Shown in pieces: positions 21,946-32,609 of a DNA stretch of 64,000 nt. Location of the stretch: positions 218,033,350 through 218,097,349 of the forward strand of contig CM037877.1 in assembly GCA_021292165.1 (NCBI GenBank), written 5' to 3'. The notes under the pieces are model-generated. The model saw only the letters and a list, made by a program, of their open reading frames with translations. It was not told the origin of the DNA and did not search any database. Origin of the DNA: Shinisaurus crocodilurus. Its lineage: Eukaryota > Chordata > Lepidosauria > Squamata > Shinisauridae. Each line of letters begins with the position of its first letter. Positions within the stretch are counted from its first letter, which is position 1. A program made the position numbers and the translations under genes.

Positions 21946-22981
21946 AAAGTTTACTGGTCCCCATGACCCCTCTATCTGGCATCTCCAGATAGAGGGATTA
22001 TGGCCAGAAAAGCCCTTCTGAGACTCTTGAGGGTCCTTTTACCTTGAGAATTGAATATAGGTTAAGATAGGTAGACGAGTAGGCCTGAGCTAGATAGACC
22101 TGACTTCATGTCTTATATTTCCCAATTCTATATGTTTTGGTCATAAATAAAAGGAGGCATGGCAGCATATCCCCCTTCAGTCAATGTAACACCAGAGGTT
22201 GTGTGCCATTTTACCTGGAGTGGTGATAGGCTTGCAAGGAGCTACTACTGCAGGTCTTTTATGACAGAAAGCATGCTACCCTGGATTCTTCTAGAAATTA
22301 ACATCACACCATAGGCTGAGAGTGAATGCCATGGGCTGGAATCTCCCATGCACATATATAGCATGATAGCTCCACAATCAGTGATTCAGCCTTGAGTGCC
22401 ATCTTTCTAGGTAGAAAGGTCTGGTACAAATCAAATAAATAAAATAACTGTTGTATCTAAAAAATACTATGCATGAGGTGATCTGATATGAACTGCTCTT
22501 GCTGTTCTTCTTTTCCCACATTACACTGTTAGTGTGACCATCCTACTTAAGCAGCGGCCACATGCCAATATCCCATACAGGTGACGTACGCAGTAGGGTG
22601 GAACCTGCCTCCCAAAGCCAATCATGTCTGCAGGTTAAAAAAAATAATCCTACTTGGACCTGAAGCTATTGGTCTCACCTGTGCTGACACGGATAAGGAT
22701 GGAGGGCAAAGTGAGCGGCCACCCATCCTCCATCCTTATCAGTGGCAAAGAGGAGGATCAGTTCTTTTTTAATGCCTTATGGCCCACCCATATCAGCCAA
22801 TGTGCCCAAACCTCATGCATCTACATGTGTTCTCCTGCCCTGCCTCCCCACAGGAGTGGCTGTAGTCAGGTGCTCTTCTTTCGTACAGCTCCATAAGAAC
22901 TTCATGTGACAAATACCAGCACTGCAAAATTCCTCCTAAAATGAGTGATGCAAAGTAATAGGAAAAGAAGTTTTAAGAAAG
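21946..22981. other. Unassigned non-coding sequence
   Basis: Contains only a short hairpin at 22692-22740; otherwise nothing recognised. Confidence 0.5.
22692..22740. repeat. Short perfect inverted repeat
   Basis: gataaggatggagg at 22692-22705 is exactly complementary to cctccatccttatc at 22727-22740, with a 21-nt loop. Confidence 0.85.
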
Positions 22982-23236
22982 CAGCATTGTAGGGTGGCCA
23001 TATGTCCTCATTTACATAGGATAGTCCTCTCTTTGAAGGGATGCCAGAGGACTGCCCTCTATTTCAAAGGTGGCCTCTATTTGAAGAGCTGTCTAGTCCA
23101 AGTCTGGTTTAAAGATAAAGAACCACCAGGTGGAAGAGCTGGGCCTTGAAGTTGTCCATCAACTGCACCTGGACAGCACACAGGTCACCTGGCCACAGTC
23201 TCCATACTGCGGTGAGATATACTGTATTTCTATTTA

Positions 23237-23678
23237 CACTAATACCTCGGATTGCGAGTAACCCGGTATGCAAGCTTCTCATAAGACAAGCAAAATTTTA
23301 GCATAAATTTAAATTTGAAAGACGAGCAAGTCTCGCAACATGAGCCACATGCTCTGCCGGCGCCTTGCTCGGCCGGTGCCTCCCACTGCTTTGCCTAAGG
23401 GCAGGGAGCCGCCGCTCACTCTGCAGGTTGTTGATCCTCCACATCTCTCTCCTTCCCTCCCCCTTCTCTCTCTGAAATTTTCATTAGCTGCTTTGAGATA
23501 CTCTGTCTAAAGGCAAAGCAAGCCGGCTCCCTGGCAGGGAGCCCCGTGGAGGTGCGGGGTGCGGCTCCCTGCTGAGTTTCCATTATTTCTTATGAGGAAA
23601 CTTGCTTTGATATACGAGTGTTTTGGATTACGAGCATGGTTCTGGAACGAATTATGCTCGTAATCCAAGGTATTACTG
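23237..23678. mobile_element. Tigger-like DNA transposon fragment
   Basis: Inverted ends 'cactaatacctcggattgcg' and 'gtaatccaaggtattactg' with TA on both sides, as for Tc1/mariner-Tigger insertions. About 442 bp, no transposase frame. A shorter relative is at 56258-56507. Confidence 0.75.
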
Positions 23679-23684
23679 TATAAT

Positions 23685-24121
23685 TAATACAACTCCTCTG
23701 TTACAACAGCATACAACTTCTCTGTTACAACAGTTTCACTGGCTCCCAGTCTGTTTCCGGGCACAATTCAAAGTGCTGGTTATGACCTATAAAGCTCTAT
23801 ATGGCTCGGGTCCAGGTTATCTGAAAGAATGTATTCTCCCCTACGAGCCTGCCCGTACTTTGAGATCCTCAGGGGAGGCCCTTCTCTTGGTTCCACCACC
23901 ATCACAGGCACGCCTGGTGAGAACATGGGAGAGGGCCTTCTCGGTGGCTGCCCCAGCACTCTGGAATTCCCTCCCCAGAGAGGCTAGAGTGAGTGGGGCC
24001 CTCCCTGGTAAGCTTCCGGAGGCAGGCAAAGACCTTCCTGTTCCCGCAGGCATTTGGGACTAGCCTGTGATGCGATGGAATGCTGTATTTTATATTGTTA
24101 TGTAAATTGTACTGTTTTTAA

Positions 24122-24159
<38 letters not shown>

Positions 24160-24287
24160 TAATATTATTGATGGTTTAATTCTATTTTTAACTTTTGTAT
24201 TTTTCTATTTCTGTTTTAATTGTATGAGTTTTAAAGGTTGTGAGCCACCTTGGGTCCCAGTGTTGGGGAAAAGGCAGGATATAAGTA

Positions 24288-24326
<39 letters not shown>
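23685..24326 (+). mobile_element. L2 LINE fragment: ORF2 carboxyl terminus and 3' tail
   Basis: The plus-strand frame 23690-24063 has LLQQFHWLPVCFRAQFKVL, VMTYKALYGSGPGYL and APALWNSLPREAR, the block that ends L2-type reverse transcriptases. The stop is followed by a T-rich untranslated region, 'gtgagccaccttggg', a 'gcaggatataagtaaataa' terminus and an AAT microsatellite at 24289-24326; a TA tract lies at 24127-24153. The catalytic polymerase and endonuclease regions are missing. A 24-bp near-tandem repeat ('ctctgttacaacag' twice) opens the fragment. Confidence 0.85.
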
Positions 24327-24461
24327 TCTAAATTTACATCTATACATATAAATTAGCATACACACATTTTATGCACATTGGTATCCTCTTTTGAACTCTT
24401 TTTTTTTGGTGCTGCATTTCTTGTTTTGTGGCAATTCATAAGTGGCCACCCTACAGCATCG

Positions 24462-25742
24462 TTTCACCATTTATACTCAAAATCCTATTGTATTGCTTTT
24501 GTGGGAATGGTAGCAATTATGCAGGCCATTTAACAGAATGTTGCTGTGTTGGCTCTCCCAGAACAGAATCAGCTTTTATATATGGTATTGTACTCTAAAC
24601 TAAACTCCTCCTGTAGCATTTTTTAAAAAATAAACAGAAAGGACTATGGCTAAATTGTTATTAAATAATAAATTTGAGGCGAAAGTCCAGGGATGTACAC
24701 AGTACTCTATTTATTGCAAAAAAGTGAAAGAAGCATTCAGCTCCAAGTCATTTTCTCAGAACCTAGCAGATGTCCTTATTATATTAACTAATTACTTAAT
24801 CTTTTCTACCATGGATGGTCAACAATGAATATTCAATTTACATTGTGCTTTCCTTCACCAATGCATTTGTATAAACCACCAGATCTCTGCAGTGCAGCTG
24901 GAACAGCTGGATTGCAAAAAAAAAAAAATCCCTGCCAGCTGATCAAACATTATTAGAAAGTTGATGGGCCACATTACTCTAATGTAAAAACATTCAATCT
25001 TATTGCTGCATGAAAAGTTTACTTAATTTTGAAAACAACATCTTTTTAGCTCCCAGAGCAAATGCGGCATTCTACAATGTGACTTTTACTGTAAACTGCC
25101 CAGAGAACGTCTGAGAAATTTTGGCTCAGCTCTAGTTGTCCAGCCCCTTCCCCAAGGTCTTCTGAATGTTAAATTTCTGAGGGCTAATCGTGGGTACATC
25201 TTTTCTTGAATGCAGGTGCTGATAATACCACTCCTTTCTGCAAGCTACACACCAAACCTTTTTTGTTCTGCTTTGTCTCTACTCCACCCACCTACCCAAT
25301 ATATATATATAAAACCAATAACCGGCAGCTATATGAGAAAACCAAGACCTGATGCACAGAACTGCCTTTCTAATGGGAGCCATTCCTTTCTTTCTTTCTT
25401 TATTTTTTATCGTGCTGGCTCCTGGTCAGATTTTGGCACAGTACTAGCTCCACCTCTTCCTTGGAGCTGGACACAACAGTGCCACCCCTCACCAGGTGGC
25501 TCCTGGTTTGTAGCTAGAGCAGGTCATTTTGATAGATACAGCCCAAGTTTCAGTTCTGCATGCCAGTTACAAACTTTCTAATGGCGAACAGCAGTGTACA
25601 AAATAGTCTGCTCACGGTAAATGATCCATTTGCCAGGAGAAAATTTAAAGAATGAGAGAGAAAGCAGCCACTGTGAGTCATGCGAGACAGCCCTTACTTC
25701 AGCCCAGACATCTGGTCCTAATGACTACTAATAGGATCCTAA
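24462..25742. other. Unassigned non-coding sequence
   Basis: No gene seen. The stretch 24900-25050 is repeat-free and A+T-rich; a piece near 25090 ('actgtaaactgcccagagaa') matches L2-type tails at 41.1 and 51.5 kb. Confidence 0.5.
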
Positions 25743-26182
25743 CTAGGGACGGACAATCCAGTTTGTATCCGGTCCATGTCAATTGCACATGTGTTCAATC
25801 TTAAATCCATTCCATCCAATTTCTTCCTCAGTCTGTGACATTTGTTTGGTTTAAAAAAAAAAAAACTGCACAAAAATCCACAGCTATTTTTGTACTCAGC
25901 TTTCCTTGACATACACATTTTGTACACAACTTTCTCCAATATGCACATTATTGTATACAGCTTTCTCCAATATGCATGTCTCTTGCATGCAACATGCCCT
26001 AGTATACACAGTTTTATATGCAACTTTAGAGCTGAGTACTGCATTGCAAGATTCAGAGAAGTATGCCATCCAAAGTATAACTATGTTCTGATCCATATGT
26101 TAGTCCAAGAAGAGCAAATAAGATTGGTTCACTTAAAAATGCAGACTGAACATAATTCTCCCCCATTTCTAACCCTAACCTA
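25743..26182. mobile_element. Putative non-autonomous DNA transposon with repetitive core (second copy)
   Basis: Starts 'gggacggacaatcc', ends in 'attctcccccatttc'. The core repeats 'ctttctccaatatgcac' at about 30-nt intervals. Its right third aligns with the element at 4.4-4.9 kb ('attcagagaagt' against 'attcgggaaagt'). Borders are approximate. Confidence 0.45.
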
Positions 26183-27385
26183 CTGTCCACCTTAGTGAGA
26201 TATAACCCTGGTAATAAAAAACAAGAGATGCCAGTTACTGGTCCATAATAAATATCAGTTTCTAAAAAGGTACAAAATGATGCCCATCATTTCCTGTTCA
26301 GTCTGAATGTTTTTTTCCCGAACAATGGGCTAACTTGGTTTAAGGTTACACTGAGTAGAAAAAACACTTTGATTCCTTGAGAGAGGTTGAACTCTGTCAT
26401 TTATAAATTGTCTTTGAATTCAGCTAAGTGGTCCATTAACACTGATCAGTATTTAACCTTTCCCTGATGGTCCTCCCATAATGCTACTGAGGTCTTTTAA
26501 GAACAGTTAGAGGTTATTACCAGGGCAGTGTCAATATGACACAGTGAATCCTAGCCTTGCATGCAAATTCGCTCTAACATGAATTTCATTTGGAACGAAA
26601 AATGTAAGTGTTCGTTTTTCTTTTTATCTAACTTTCACTGCATATCATGGGTTGGATCCCGGAACTGCCTTCTGTAAGAGGAAGGGTTCTTCTTGTGGAA
26701 GGTTCCTCTGCCTGATTTTTGGAGATCCCCCCTCCCCCCACACACACACCAGAGTTCACCCCATTCAGCAGAGTCTCTTGACTCTGTGCAGTGTTTTTAG
26801 GGTGCTGGAGGGGCTGCTGTTGGAAGGAGGGGGTGGAGAAGTCCACGTCCACCAGTGCAGTTGATCCAGTGTAAACCTGGATACTTTCCTATGAAGAGAA
26901 AGTAAGGAAAGAAGGATGCTCCATTGGTCAGGGTGTTAAGTATTATGCTGAATATTGTGACCTTCATGATGGTATGTAATTTCTCTGGGCTCCATCTGTA
27001 ATGTGTCTATAATTGCTCTATCCTAACTTAATGGACAGTTGTGTGATGCGCATTAGATATTTTGAACTACTGACATCATCTAATGCTTTAGATTGATTGA
27101 GAGAAGTTCTGACAATGAGCTTGCCTTCTACATGAACTGGATTTTAAAGCCCATTAAAGGCTCTTGTGTGCATATCCCTGGCATTTTCAGAATATGCTGT
27201 TCACACAATATTTATCCACTTCATTCTATCCCAAGATGTGTTTCTGATTTTCTTGCATTTTTCAAGCAGAGGAATAATCCACGTATGAGTTCTTCATCAG
27301 CCTAGTCATCTGTGTAACTTTCCAGAATGGCAAGCATACAAGAAATGAATGTAGTGAGTATCTATATATCTATTGCATTTTCATT
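26183..27385. other. Unassigned non-coding sequence
   Basis: No feature recognised. Confidence 0.5.
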
Positions 27386-27520
27386 CTACCCTTCCTACAA
27401 AGAACTCAGGTTGGCATATAAGATCTCCACCACCACCACTTCTCCTCACCATAACCCTGTGAGTTTGGTTACAGAGGGAGTGATGGTCACCCAGTGAGTT
27501 GAGCAGGAAATATAACCTTG
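27386..27520 (-). mobile_element. tRNA/MIR-type SINE fragment, antisense
   Basis: Contains 'cataaccctgtgag' and 'gtcacccagtgagttg', matching the antisense SINE at 21.14-21.38 kb in order and spacing. Confidence 0.6.
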
Positions 27521-28607
27521 ACTTTTTGTCAGGCACTTCAGATATATCATCATTCAACTGTTTACCTGTGTGCATACTTAGGGCCAATAACATCTAGCAA
27601 TAAATTCCTAGTAGATGTCATAGATTTGTCACAATCCACAGCCATGCACCAACTTGATGCACATGTAAGGATCTACAATGAAAGCATTCAGAGAAATAGC
27701 AAATATGTTCTTTTTTTTCCTTTTTCAAATAGTTGTACCTTGTGCTATCTTTATCCTTTTGTTAGCAAAGCAGTGGAGGCTGAAAGGGGAGATCAGCCAT
27801 GCTGCATATTTCTAAGGGGATGTTGGGGTGGGAGAAATCAGAGAACCATCAATGTTTAGGTTGTTGTGTTCCTGGACCTTAGCATTTTACTGTGCCTTCT
27901 AACATTTGCCAGCTAGAAAGATGCAGTGGATGTAGAGTTGATTGATCATGTACTAGTACTACTTCCATTTCCTTAAGGGGCAGTACTCTGAAGAATAACT
28001 ATGATAGCACAGACTTGGGTTATCTGTGTAGTATATGCAGCCTGATTTTAGAACCTGCCCATTATAATTTCACCAGCAGAAGACGAGGAAGAGCTTGGCA
28101 GAAAATAAGCAATGAGAAAGAATTCTGTATATCTGACAGTATGGAAAGTTTATCCACCCAATAAAACAGTAGCTAATCCCATTCCAGTTTATTGCTAATC
28201 TTATGGGATGTTAGGATGACTCCTAAGAAAATGTCTGTAGTTCACAGATATTCCACCTGTCAACTGCTCTATATCTGTTGCATTCTGCTTTGCTTATAAG
28301 ACACTTTGCAGCTGGCTTTGAAAGGCTCTGGGCCTGGGGTAGCCAAAAACATGATTATTTTGCTGCTCTCATAAACCTAATATGCTGTATTGATTATCTT
28401 ATTATAGGATAAGAACTGTGTGGGGAACATCCCATATTTTTCCATTTCCTTTACTGTATGTGGAGTATGAGACATGATACTGAGTTGCTTTTAGGAAGTA
28501 AAATTATTTTATCAAATGCAAAAACCATAATTTGGAGCATATGCAGGAAAATGAATTAGGCTGCCATTTTTCAGGTTTGATCTGAATTTGAGATGCCAGG
28601 CAGTAAT
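27521..28607. other. Unassigned non-coding sequence
   Basis: No feature recognised. Confidence 0.5.
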
Positions 28608-28787
28608 ACAGGCCTGTGGCTTACGTTGGCTCAGCTTGTCTGAGCGTGGAAAGCTAAGTCGGGTCAAGCGTGGTTGTTACTTGGATGGGAGACCCCTCCT
28701 CTAGTTTCCTGCATTGAGCAGGGGGTTGGACTCGATAGCCTTGTAGGCTCCTTCCAACTCTATGATCTATGAAATCTATGAAATGTC
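28608..28787 (+). mobile_element. 5S-rRNA-headed, CR1-tailed SINE (copy 3), uninterrupted
   Basis: The cleanest plus-strand copy: 5S boxes ('aaagctaagtcgggtc', 'tacttggatgggagacc'), linker 'tcctctagtttcctgcattg', tail 'ggactcgatagccttgtagg' and terminal 'tctatgaaatctatgaaat'. It gives the empty-site structure for the nested insertion at 21.14 kb. Confidence 0.88.
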
Positions 28788-28794
28788 TTATTTA

Positions 28795-28930
28795 TTACAG
28801 TTGAATTTGATCATACCCTTCCTCTAAGCAGCTCAGGATAGCGTTACCTGGTTTTCTCCAATTTTATCTTCACATCGAACCTGTGAAACAGATTAGGGTA
28901 AGAGTCAGTGTGCTGGAGCTGAGCCATAGG
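28795..28930 (-). mobile_element. tRNA/MIR-type SINE fragment, antisense
   Basis: 'ttttatcttcacatcgaacc' then 'ctgtgaaacagattagggta' parallels the 'ttttatcctcacaacaaccc' and 'ctgtgaggtaggtta' block of the 21.2-kb SINE. The tRNA part is missing. Confidence 0.5.
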
Positions 28931-29964
28931 TTGACTCGAGTAGGACCCAATAGCCAGAAGCTGGAGGAATTCAAGCCAAGAGTTGGGTCCTATGTGTGAG
29001 AGCCAAGATGTCAAGCCAGGAGGTCAGAACCAGAGAACAAGCCAAGAGTCAGAAAAAGCTGAGAACCAGCACTAGGAAAAACTATCATTACCCCCAGCAA
29101 AGTCTAATCTGAACAGGAAGCCTTTATAGCCTTTCCTGCTGAGGAGAGCCAATGACCAACCTATGTGGGAAGAGGTAATCCAATACCTGGGAACCTTTTA
29201 CTATTTAGATAGATACTCCAGTCTATAGCACTGGTCGTTCTCCACACAGGGCAGTTGTGCATAGAGCCATACACTTCAGTTCTACCGTTGGCAACTGCTG
29301 ACACAGTGGTTGGCTCAGGTTCACCCATGTTGATGTCTCCAGATCCAAGCTAATGAATAAATCTGAAGGTCAGGTCTGATAACTGGAAGGCAGAAACTGT
29401 GGAGCTGTATAGTCACACATCCTATATGCAGACAGACAGCTCACTGAAAACTGACTGATACACTGCTCAAGATGAACTCTCATCTGGGATTCAGGGATCG
29501 CAGGATGGGTCTGACAAATTATGCGCAGCTGACAGACTACACAGAGAATCTATATGCCCTTAGCCATGACAGGTACAAATGGACCGTCCATATTCAGAAG
29601 CAGTGCATAAGATAGACTGCTGCCTTCAGATGTGATGGAGGATACGGTGATATTGCCACTGTTGAACTAAGATTAAACTGCCAGTCTAGTCAGTTTCTGC
29701 ATGAGCCATCTTGCCCTTCACCTCAGGTGGCAAAATATGTTGGGCTGGCCCTGGTTGCTGCTACACAGGATCCTAAAGATTTGGCTGGTTATTTCAGATC
29801 AATATATGGTCCTTCTCTTTTGCAGTTCCTGGCAATATGTAGCTGTCCTCTCTGGTCATTCTTTCTCACCGTTTTTCTTCTCTCCATCTTCCCCTTATTT
29901 CTTGGACTATTCTGACTCCAGGTCCCAACACTCATTCCTTAATCACCTGCTTCACCTCATCTGC
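28931..29964. other. Unassigned non-coding sequence, possibly repetitive
   Basis: The first 200 bases hold recurrent 'agccaaga' and 'gtcagaa' words that look repeat-derived. No domain or known repeat could be named. Confidence 0.4.
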
Positions 29965-30050
29965 TGCTTATTTATTTATTTATTTATTGCTCTCATAGCA
30001 GCTTACAAAGATTAATAATAAGATAGTCCCTGCCCTCAAACTTACAATAT
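29965..30050 (-). mobile_element. LINE/SINE tail fragment, antisense
   Basis: A TTTA run followed by 'agatagtccctgccctcaaa' matches the antisense fragment at 8.69-8.81 kb. Confidence 0.4.
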
Positions 30051-30085
30051 AAAAGAAGGCTCCATACTTACCTGGGAGCCACGTT

Positions 30086-30450
30086 GTGTGGAGGGGCAGT
30101 TCCGGTGGGAAGGAAGGGAGCAGCAGAGAGCTGGAGGACTGGAGGGAATACTACCTCCCTCTGGCCCGCCCATGGACTGTAAAAGCCAGCTTTCTGTGGA
30201 GTCCTTTTGGTCAGTCAGGGCCCCTTCCAGGTGGGATGTGCTGCGTAGGGTGTGGGAATTTAATCAGGGAAAATGCCAAAGAGCACACTGTGAATTCTCC
30301 CATGACCGCAAGGCCTGTTTAGACCTGCAGCTTCAGGCTTTATACCCATGGGCTCGGTAGGGCCAGGGCGCCTTTGGGGGCAACCAAACAGCCAGTAGCA
30401 AGTATGGGGAAAGGGAGGGCACCTGACCACCTCCACCCACCCCACATTCT
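30086..30450 (+). pseudogene. DIRS retrotransposon gag-like remnant with a CCCH-type motif
   Basis: This is the left-most part of a degraded tyrosine-recombinase retrotransposon. The frame from about 30088 to 30360 ends in a cysteine/histidine motif, FNQGKCQRAHCEFSHDRKAC, of the kind found at the end of the first ORF of vertebrate DIRS elements, where it is presumed to bind nucleic acid in the particle. The expected first cysteine appears replaced (VWEFNQG). The frame is short, has a stop at 30358, and the element's left terminus could not be identified. The assignment depends mainly on the DIRS domains that follow in the same strand. Confidence 0.6.
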
Positions 30451-30489
30451 GCTGCAACCCTTAAGAAATAAAGAGTCTGGGCTGGGTAC

Positions 30490-30735
30490 AAGGGCATTGG
30501 GAATGGCCCACACGCCAATTTGCACAAATACCCTTCGACCCCTCCTCGACCACTATCCAGACAAGGCAGTGGCATGCAACCTATGGGAGGGCTTCACACG
30601 GGGTTTCCACATGACGTTCACTGGGAAAACATAGCTACAGATGCACCGAATCTCAAATCTCAGTTAAAGACATGCCAGTGATCGCAGCAGCCAAGATAGA
30701 AAGATGGGTACAATGGCATCTCATTTTGGCAGGAT
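30490..30735 (+). pseudogene. DIRS pol remnant: region ahead of the reverse transcriptase
   Basis: The translation TPICTNTLRPLLDHYPDKA and WEGFTRGFHM matches the conserved lead-in to DIRS reverse transcriptases. Pieces of the following NLKS and IAAAKIERW blocks appear after a frameshift around 30650. Then, by about 30737, the sequence jumps to RNase H. The palm and fingers with the catalytic aspartates are absent, so some 200 codons have been deleted and no polymerase can be made. Confidence 0.7.
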
Positions 30736-30739
30736 CAGC

Positions 30740-31130
30740 TCACTGCTGGAGCTGATCTACAAATCCATTCCGATGTTTCAGGGAACCTGGGGTTTGTGGA
30801 CTTATTCCAAGGAATGGTGTGCTAAAAAATGGCCCACCCATTGGCACGCCTTAGGCATCATTTGCGACCTCACGTTCCTATAGTTCTTCCCCATCCTGGT
30901 GGCAGTGTATATCTGGAAGGAAAGATTCAGGGACAAGCGGATGCTTTTCTGGTGTAATAACCAGGCTGTAGTGACAGTCAGATATCTCGCTCAGAGTCAT
31001 GCAGCTAATAAGGAGATTTGTACTGGCATGCTCATCAGCCCCAACCTATCATTTTCTGCACAGCATGTCCCAGGTGTTGAAAATGATATTACGATGCCTG
31101 ATCTAGCTTCCAGGATGAGAGGTTCCAGTC
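30740..31130 (+). pseudogene. DIRS RNase H domain remnant
   Basis: Starts with QIHSDVSGNLGF (first acidic residue at 30772-30774) and continues after frameshifts and a stop near 30880 as VYIWKERF, LFWCNNQAVVTV and AQHVPGVENDITMPDLASR. RNase H removes the RNA template during reverse transcription. In active relatives the second motif is usually C-D-N; here it reads C-N-N (30953-30961), so one catalytic acidic residue is replaced. Order and spacing against the recombinase fit a DIRS element. Confidence 0.75.
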
Positions 31131-31139
31131 ACTGGCACC

Positions 31140-32080
31140 ATGGGCAAGAATCAACTCAGACCCATTCCCAGAGGAGCTGTGGGCACTTGGGAGCAAACAA
31201 TAATGGAGAGAGCATTGAGTTCTGTCTCAAAGGCCACGCTGTGTTCCTACTCGACAGCAGCCAACATGTTTCTACCCTTCTCCATCAGCAGAGGAGGCTT
31301 AGGCACCTGGCCTTCCGCAGAGGCAATGGTGTTTCAATACTTAGCACCCCTATGGGTCATAGGCTTAGCCCCCAAAACTATGCCAATTCATTTGAATGCC
31401 ATCGCCTTCTTTAGAAAGGCACAAGGCAGACCTGACCCATATACCTCCTTTTGTATCAGAAGGGCACTAGACGGGCAGCGCAGGGCACAGCTCCCCAATC
31501 AAAGAAGGCCAATGACTTTCCACCTGCTGGCCAAATTGTGCCACTGCACCACAAGAATATGCTAGTTGGAGTATGAAGCTACATTATTCAGGGCAACTTT
31601 CCCCCTAGCTTTCATTTGTCCCTTAAGGGTATGCAAGCTTGTAGCCTCATCCAGGAATGACTGCTTGAGGCAAACCCTGGAGGCCCAGGATGTGACAATA
31701 GTACATAAGGGACTGTACCTCAACATCAGGATATCAAAAATGGACCAGGGAGAGAAGGGCAGCAGGGTCCACCTGAGACCCTCTCTGGTGGAGAGTCCAT
31801 GTCCCCTAAGGGCAACCCAGGCCCTCCTAAGGGTGCAGCCCACGAGCTCAGGGCCATTCCTCATACATCAGGATCCATCCCTGCTCACCCGATATCAGTT
31901 TGTGAGTGTATTGTGGGCATGCATCCACTCCCTTGGCCTTCCTCCTTACGATTTTGGTTTGCACTCTTTCAGGATTGGGGCAGCTACATTCACAACAGGT
32001 TGGAGCCTGCCTAATCTCCAAATTCAAGCACTAGGCAAATGAACTCATCCACCTACAGATCATATATCCACCCACTGAGG
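31140..32080 (+). pseudogene. DIRS tyrosine recombinase remnant
   Basis: An amino-terminal SAM-like section (31140-31560: LCSYSTAANMF to PMTFHLLAKLC) is followed by the catalytic section from 31566. Visible catalytic positions are the first arginine in PLRVCKLV (31626-31628), the H-x-x-R in HSFRIGAATF (31962-31964 and 31971-31973) and, after a one-base frameshift near 32040, a tyrosine in NSSTYRSYIHPL (32054-32056). DIRS elements integrate with this enzyme as circular DNA rather than with an integrase, and so leave no target duplication. A frameshift at about 31560 and the one at 32040 split it into three frames, so it is inactive. Catalytic residues are largely intact, suggesting moderate age. 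Confidence 0.85.
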
Positions 32081-32083
32081 GCC

Positions 32084-32084
32084 A

Positions 32085-32119
<35 letters not shown>
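32084..32119. repeat. (CT)n(CA)n microsatellite
   Basis: Compound dinucleotide repeat between the recombinase end and the next SINE. Confidence 0.9.
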
Positions 32120-32126
32120 TCATCAA

Positions 32127-32276
32127 TGTGGCGTAGTGGTTAGAGTGTTGGACTGAGACAGGAGACCCATGTTCTAGTCCCCACTCAGCCATGGAGCTCA
32201 CTGGGTGACTTTGGGCCAGTCACTGACCGCCTTGGGTTCCTTGCAGGGAAAAAAGGTGGGATATAAATATAATAAA
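32127..32276 (+). mobile_element. tRNA-headed SINE with L2/MIR-type tail, inserted in the DIRS element
   Basis: Head 'gtggcgtagtggttagagtg' with A box, B box 'ttctagtcccca', core 'ctgggtgactttgggccagt', tail 'gccttgggttcc' and 'ggtgggatataaatataata'. Same family as the nested element at 21.14 kb. It separates the DIRS recombinase from the SGNH part. Confidence 0.85.
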
Positions 32277-32309
32277 TTCATTTGTTGTAGCTGCAGGTTC
32301 AAGCATCAT

Positions 32310-32609
32310 ATCTGTATGGATCTGTGGGCATAGTGCCGTGCACTGGGTGAAACAACAGGCCTCAAGGGCCAGACTGGGTCCCCAGCTGCAACTCTCCATC
32401 ATAGGATAGGATACAGGTCACATGGCTGTGAAAGAGCAGCATGTGATGGAGAGGCCTGATACCACTGGTGAGGAAGCACACTGCAACCCACAATTGGCTG
32501 GATGCAATCATCATCCAACTGAGGGAGAATGATCTGGGGGCACACAAGGGGCCTTAACTTAATCAAGGCAGCTAAGGCAATGTTGCAGGACTTCCCAGGT
32601 GTAACAATC
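32310..32609 (+). pseudogene. DIRS SGNH hydrolase-like domain, first part
   Basis: WICGHSAVHW (32317-32346) is the block-I motif in the G-H-S form typical of the SGNH/GDSL-like domain carried by many vertebrate DIRS elements. After frame changes a block-III-like LRENDLG appears near 32515-32536, followed by LNLIKAAKAMLQDF. The domain is of unknown function in the element; SGNH enzymes in general are esterases. The reading is cut at 32609 by the ERV and resumes at 37232. Several stops show it is not functional. Confidence 0.7.

Larger units (their letters stand above)
22990..24453. mobile_element. hAT-type element containing a Tigger-like element and an L2
   Basis: Inverted ends 'tagggtggccatatg' and 'aagtggccacccta' are flanked by cagcattg (22982-22989) and cagcatcg (24454-24461), matching at 7 of 8 positions. 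The inside is mostly later insertions: Tigger-like 23237-23678 and L2 23685-24326. The right 110 bp recur in reverse at 45.06-45.25 kb, confirming a family. Confidence 0.7.

Noticed and set aside
26168..26182. Telomere-like aaccctaacc
   Set aside because: Only about one and a half units; expected by chance.
28625..28700. A 5S rRNA gene
   Set aside because: Only the promoter-bearing centre of 5S is conserved; the start is diverged and the end is replaced by a CR1-type tail, and the unit recurs dispersed. It is a SINE.
32127..32200. A tRNA gene
   Set aside because: A and B boxes are present, but no cloverleaf with an acceptor stem fits and the sequence continues into a SINE body and tail.
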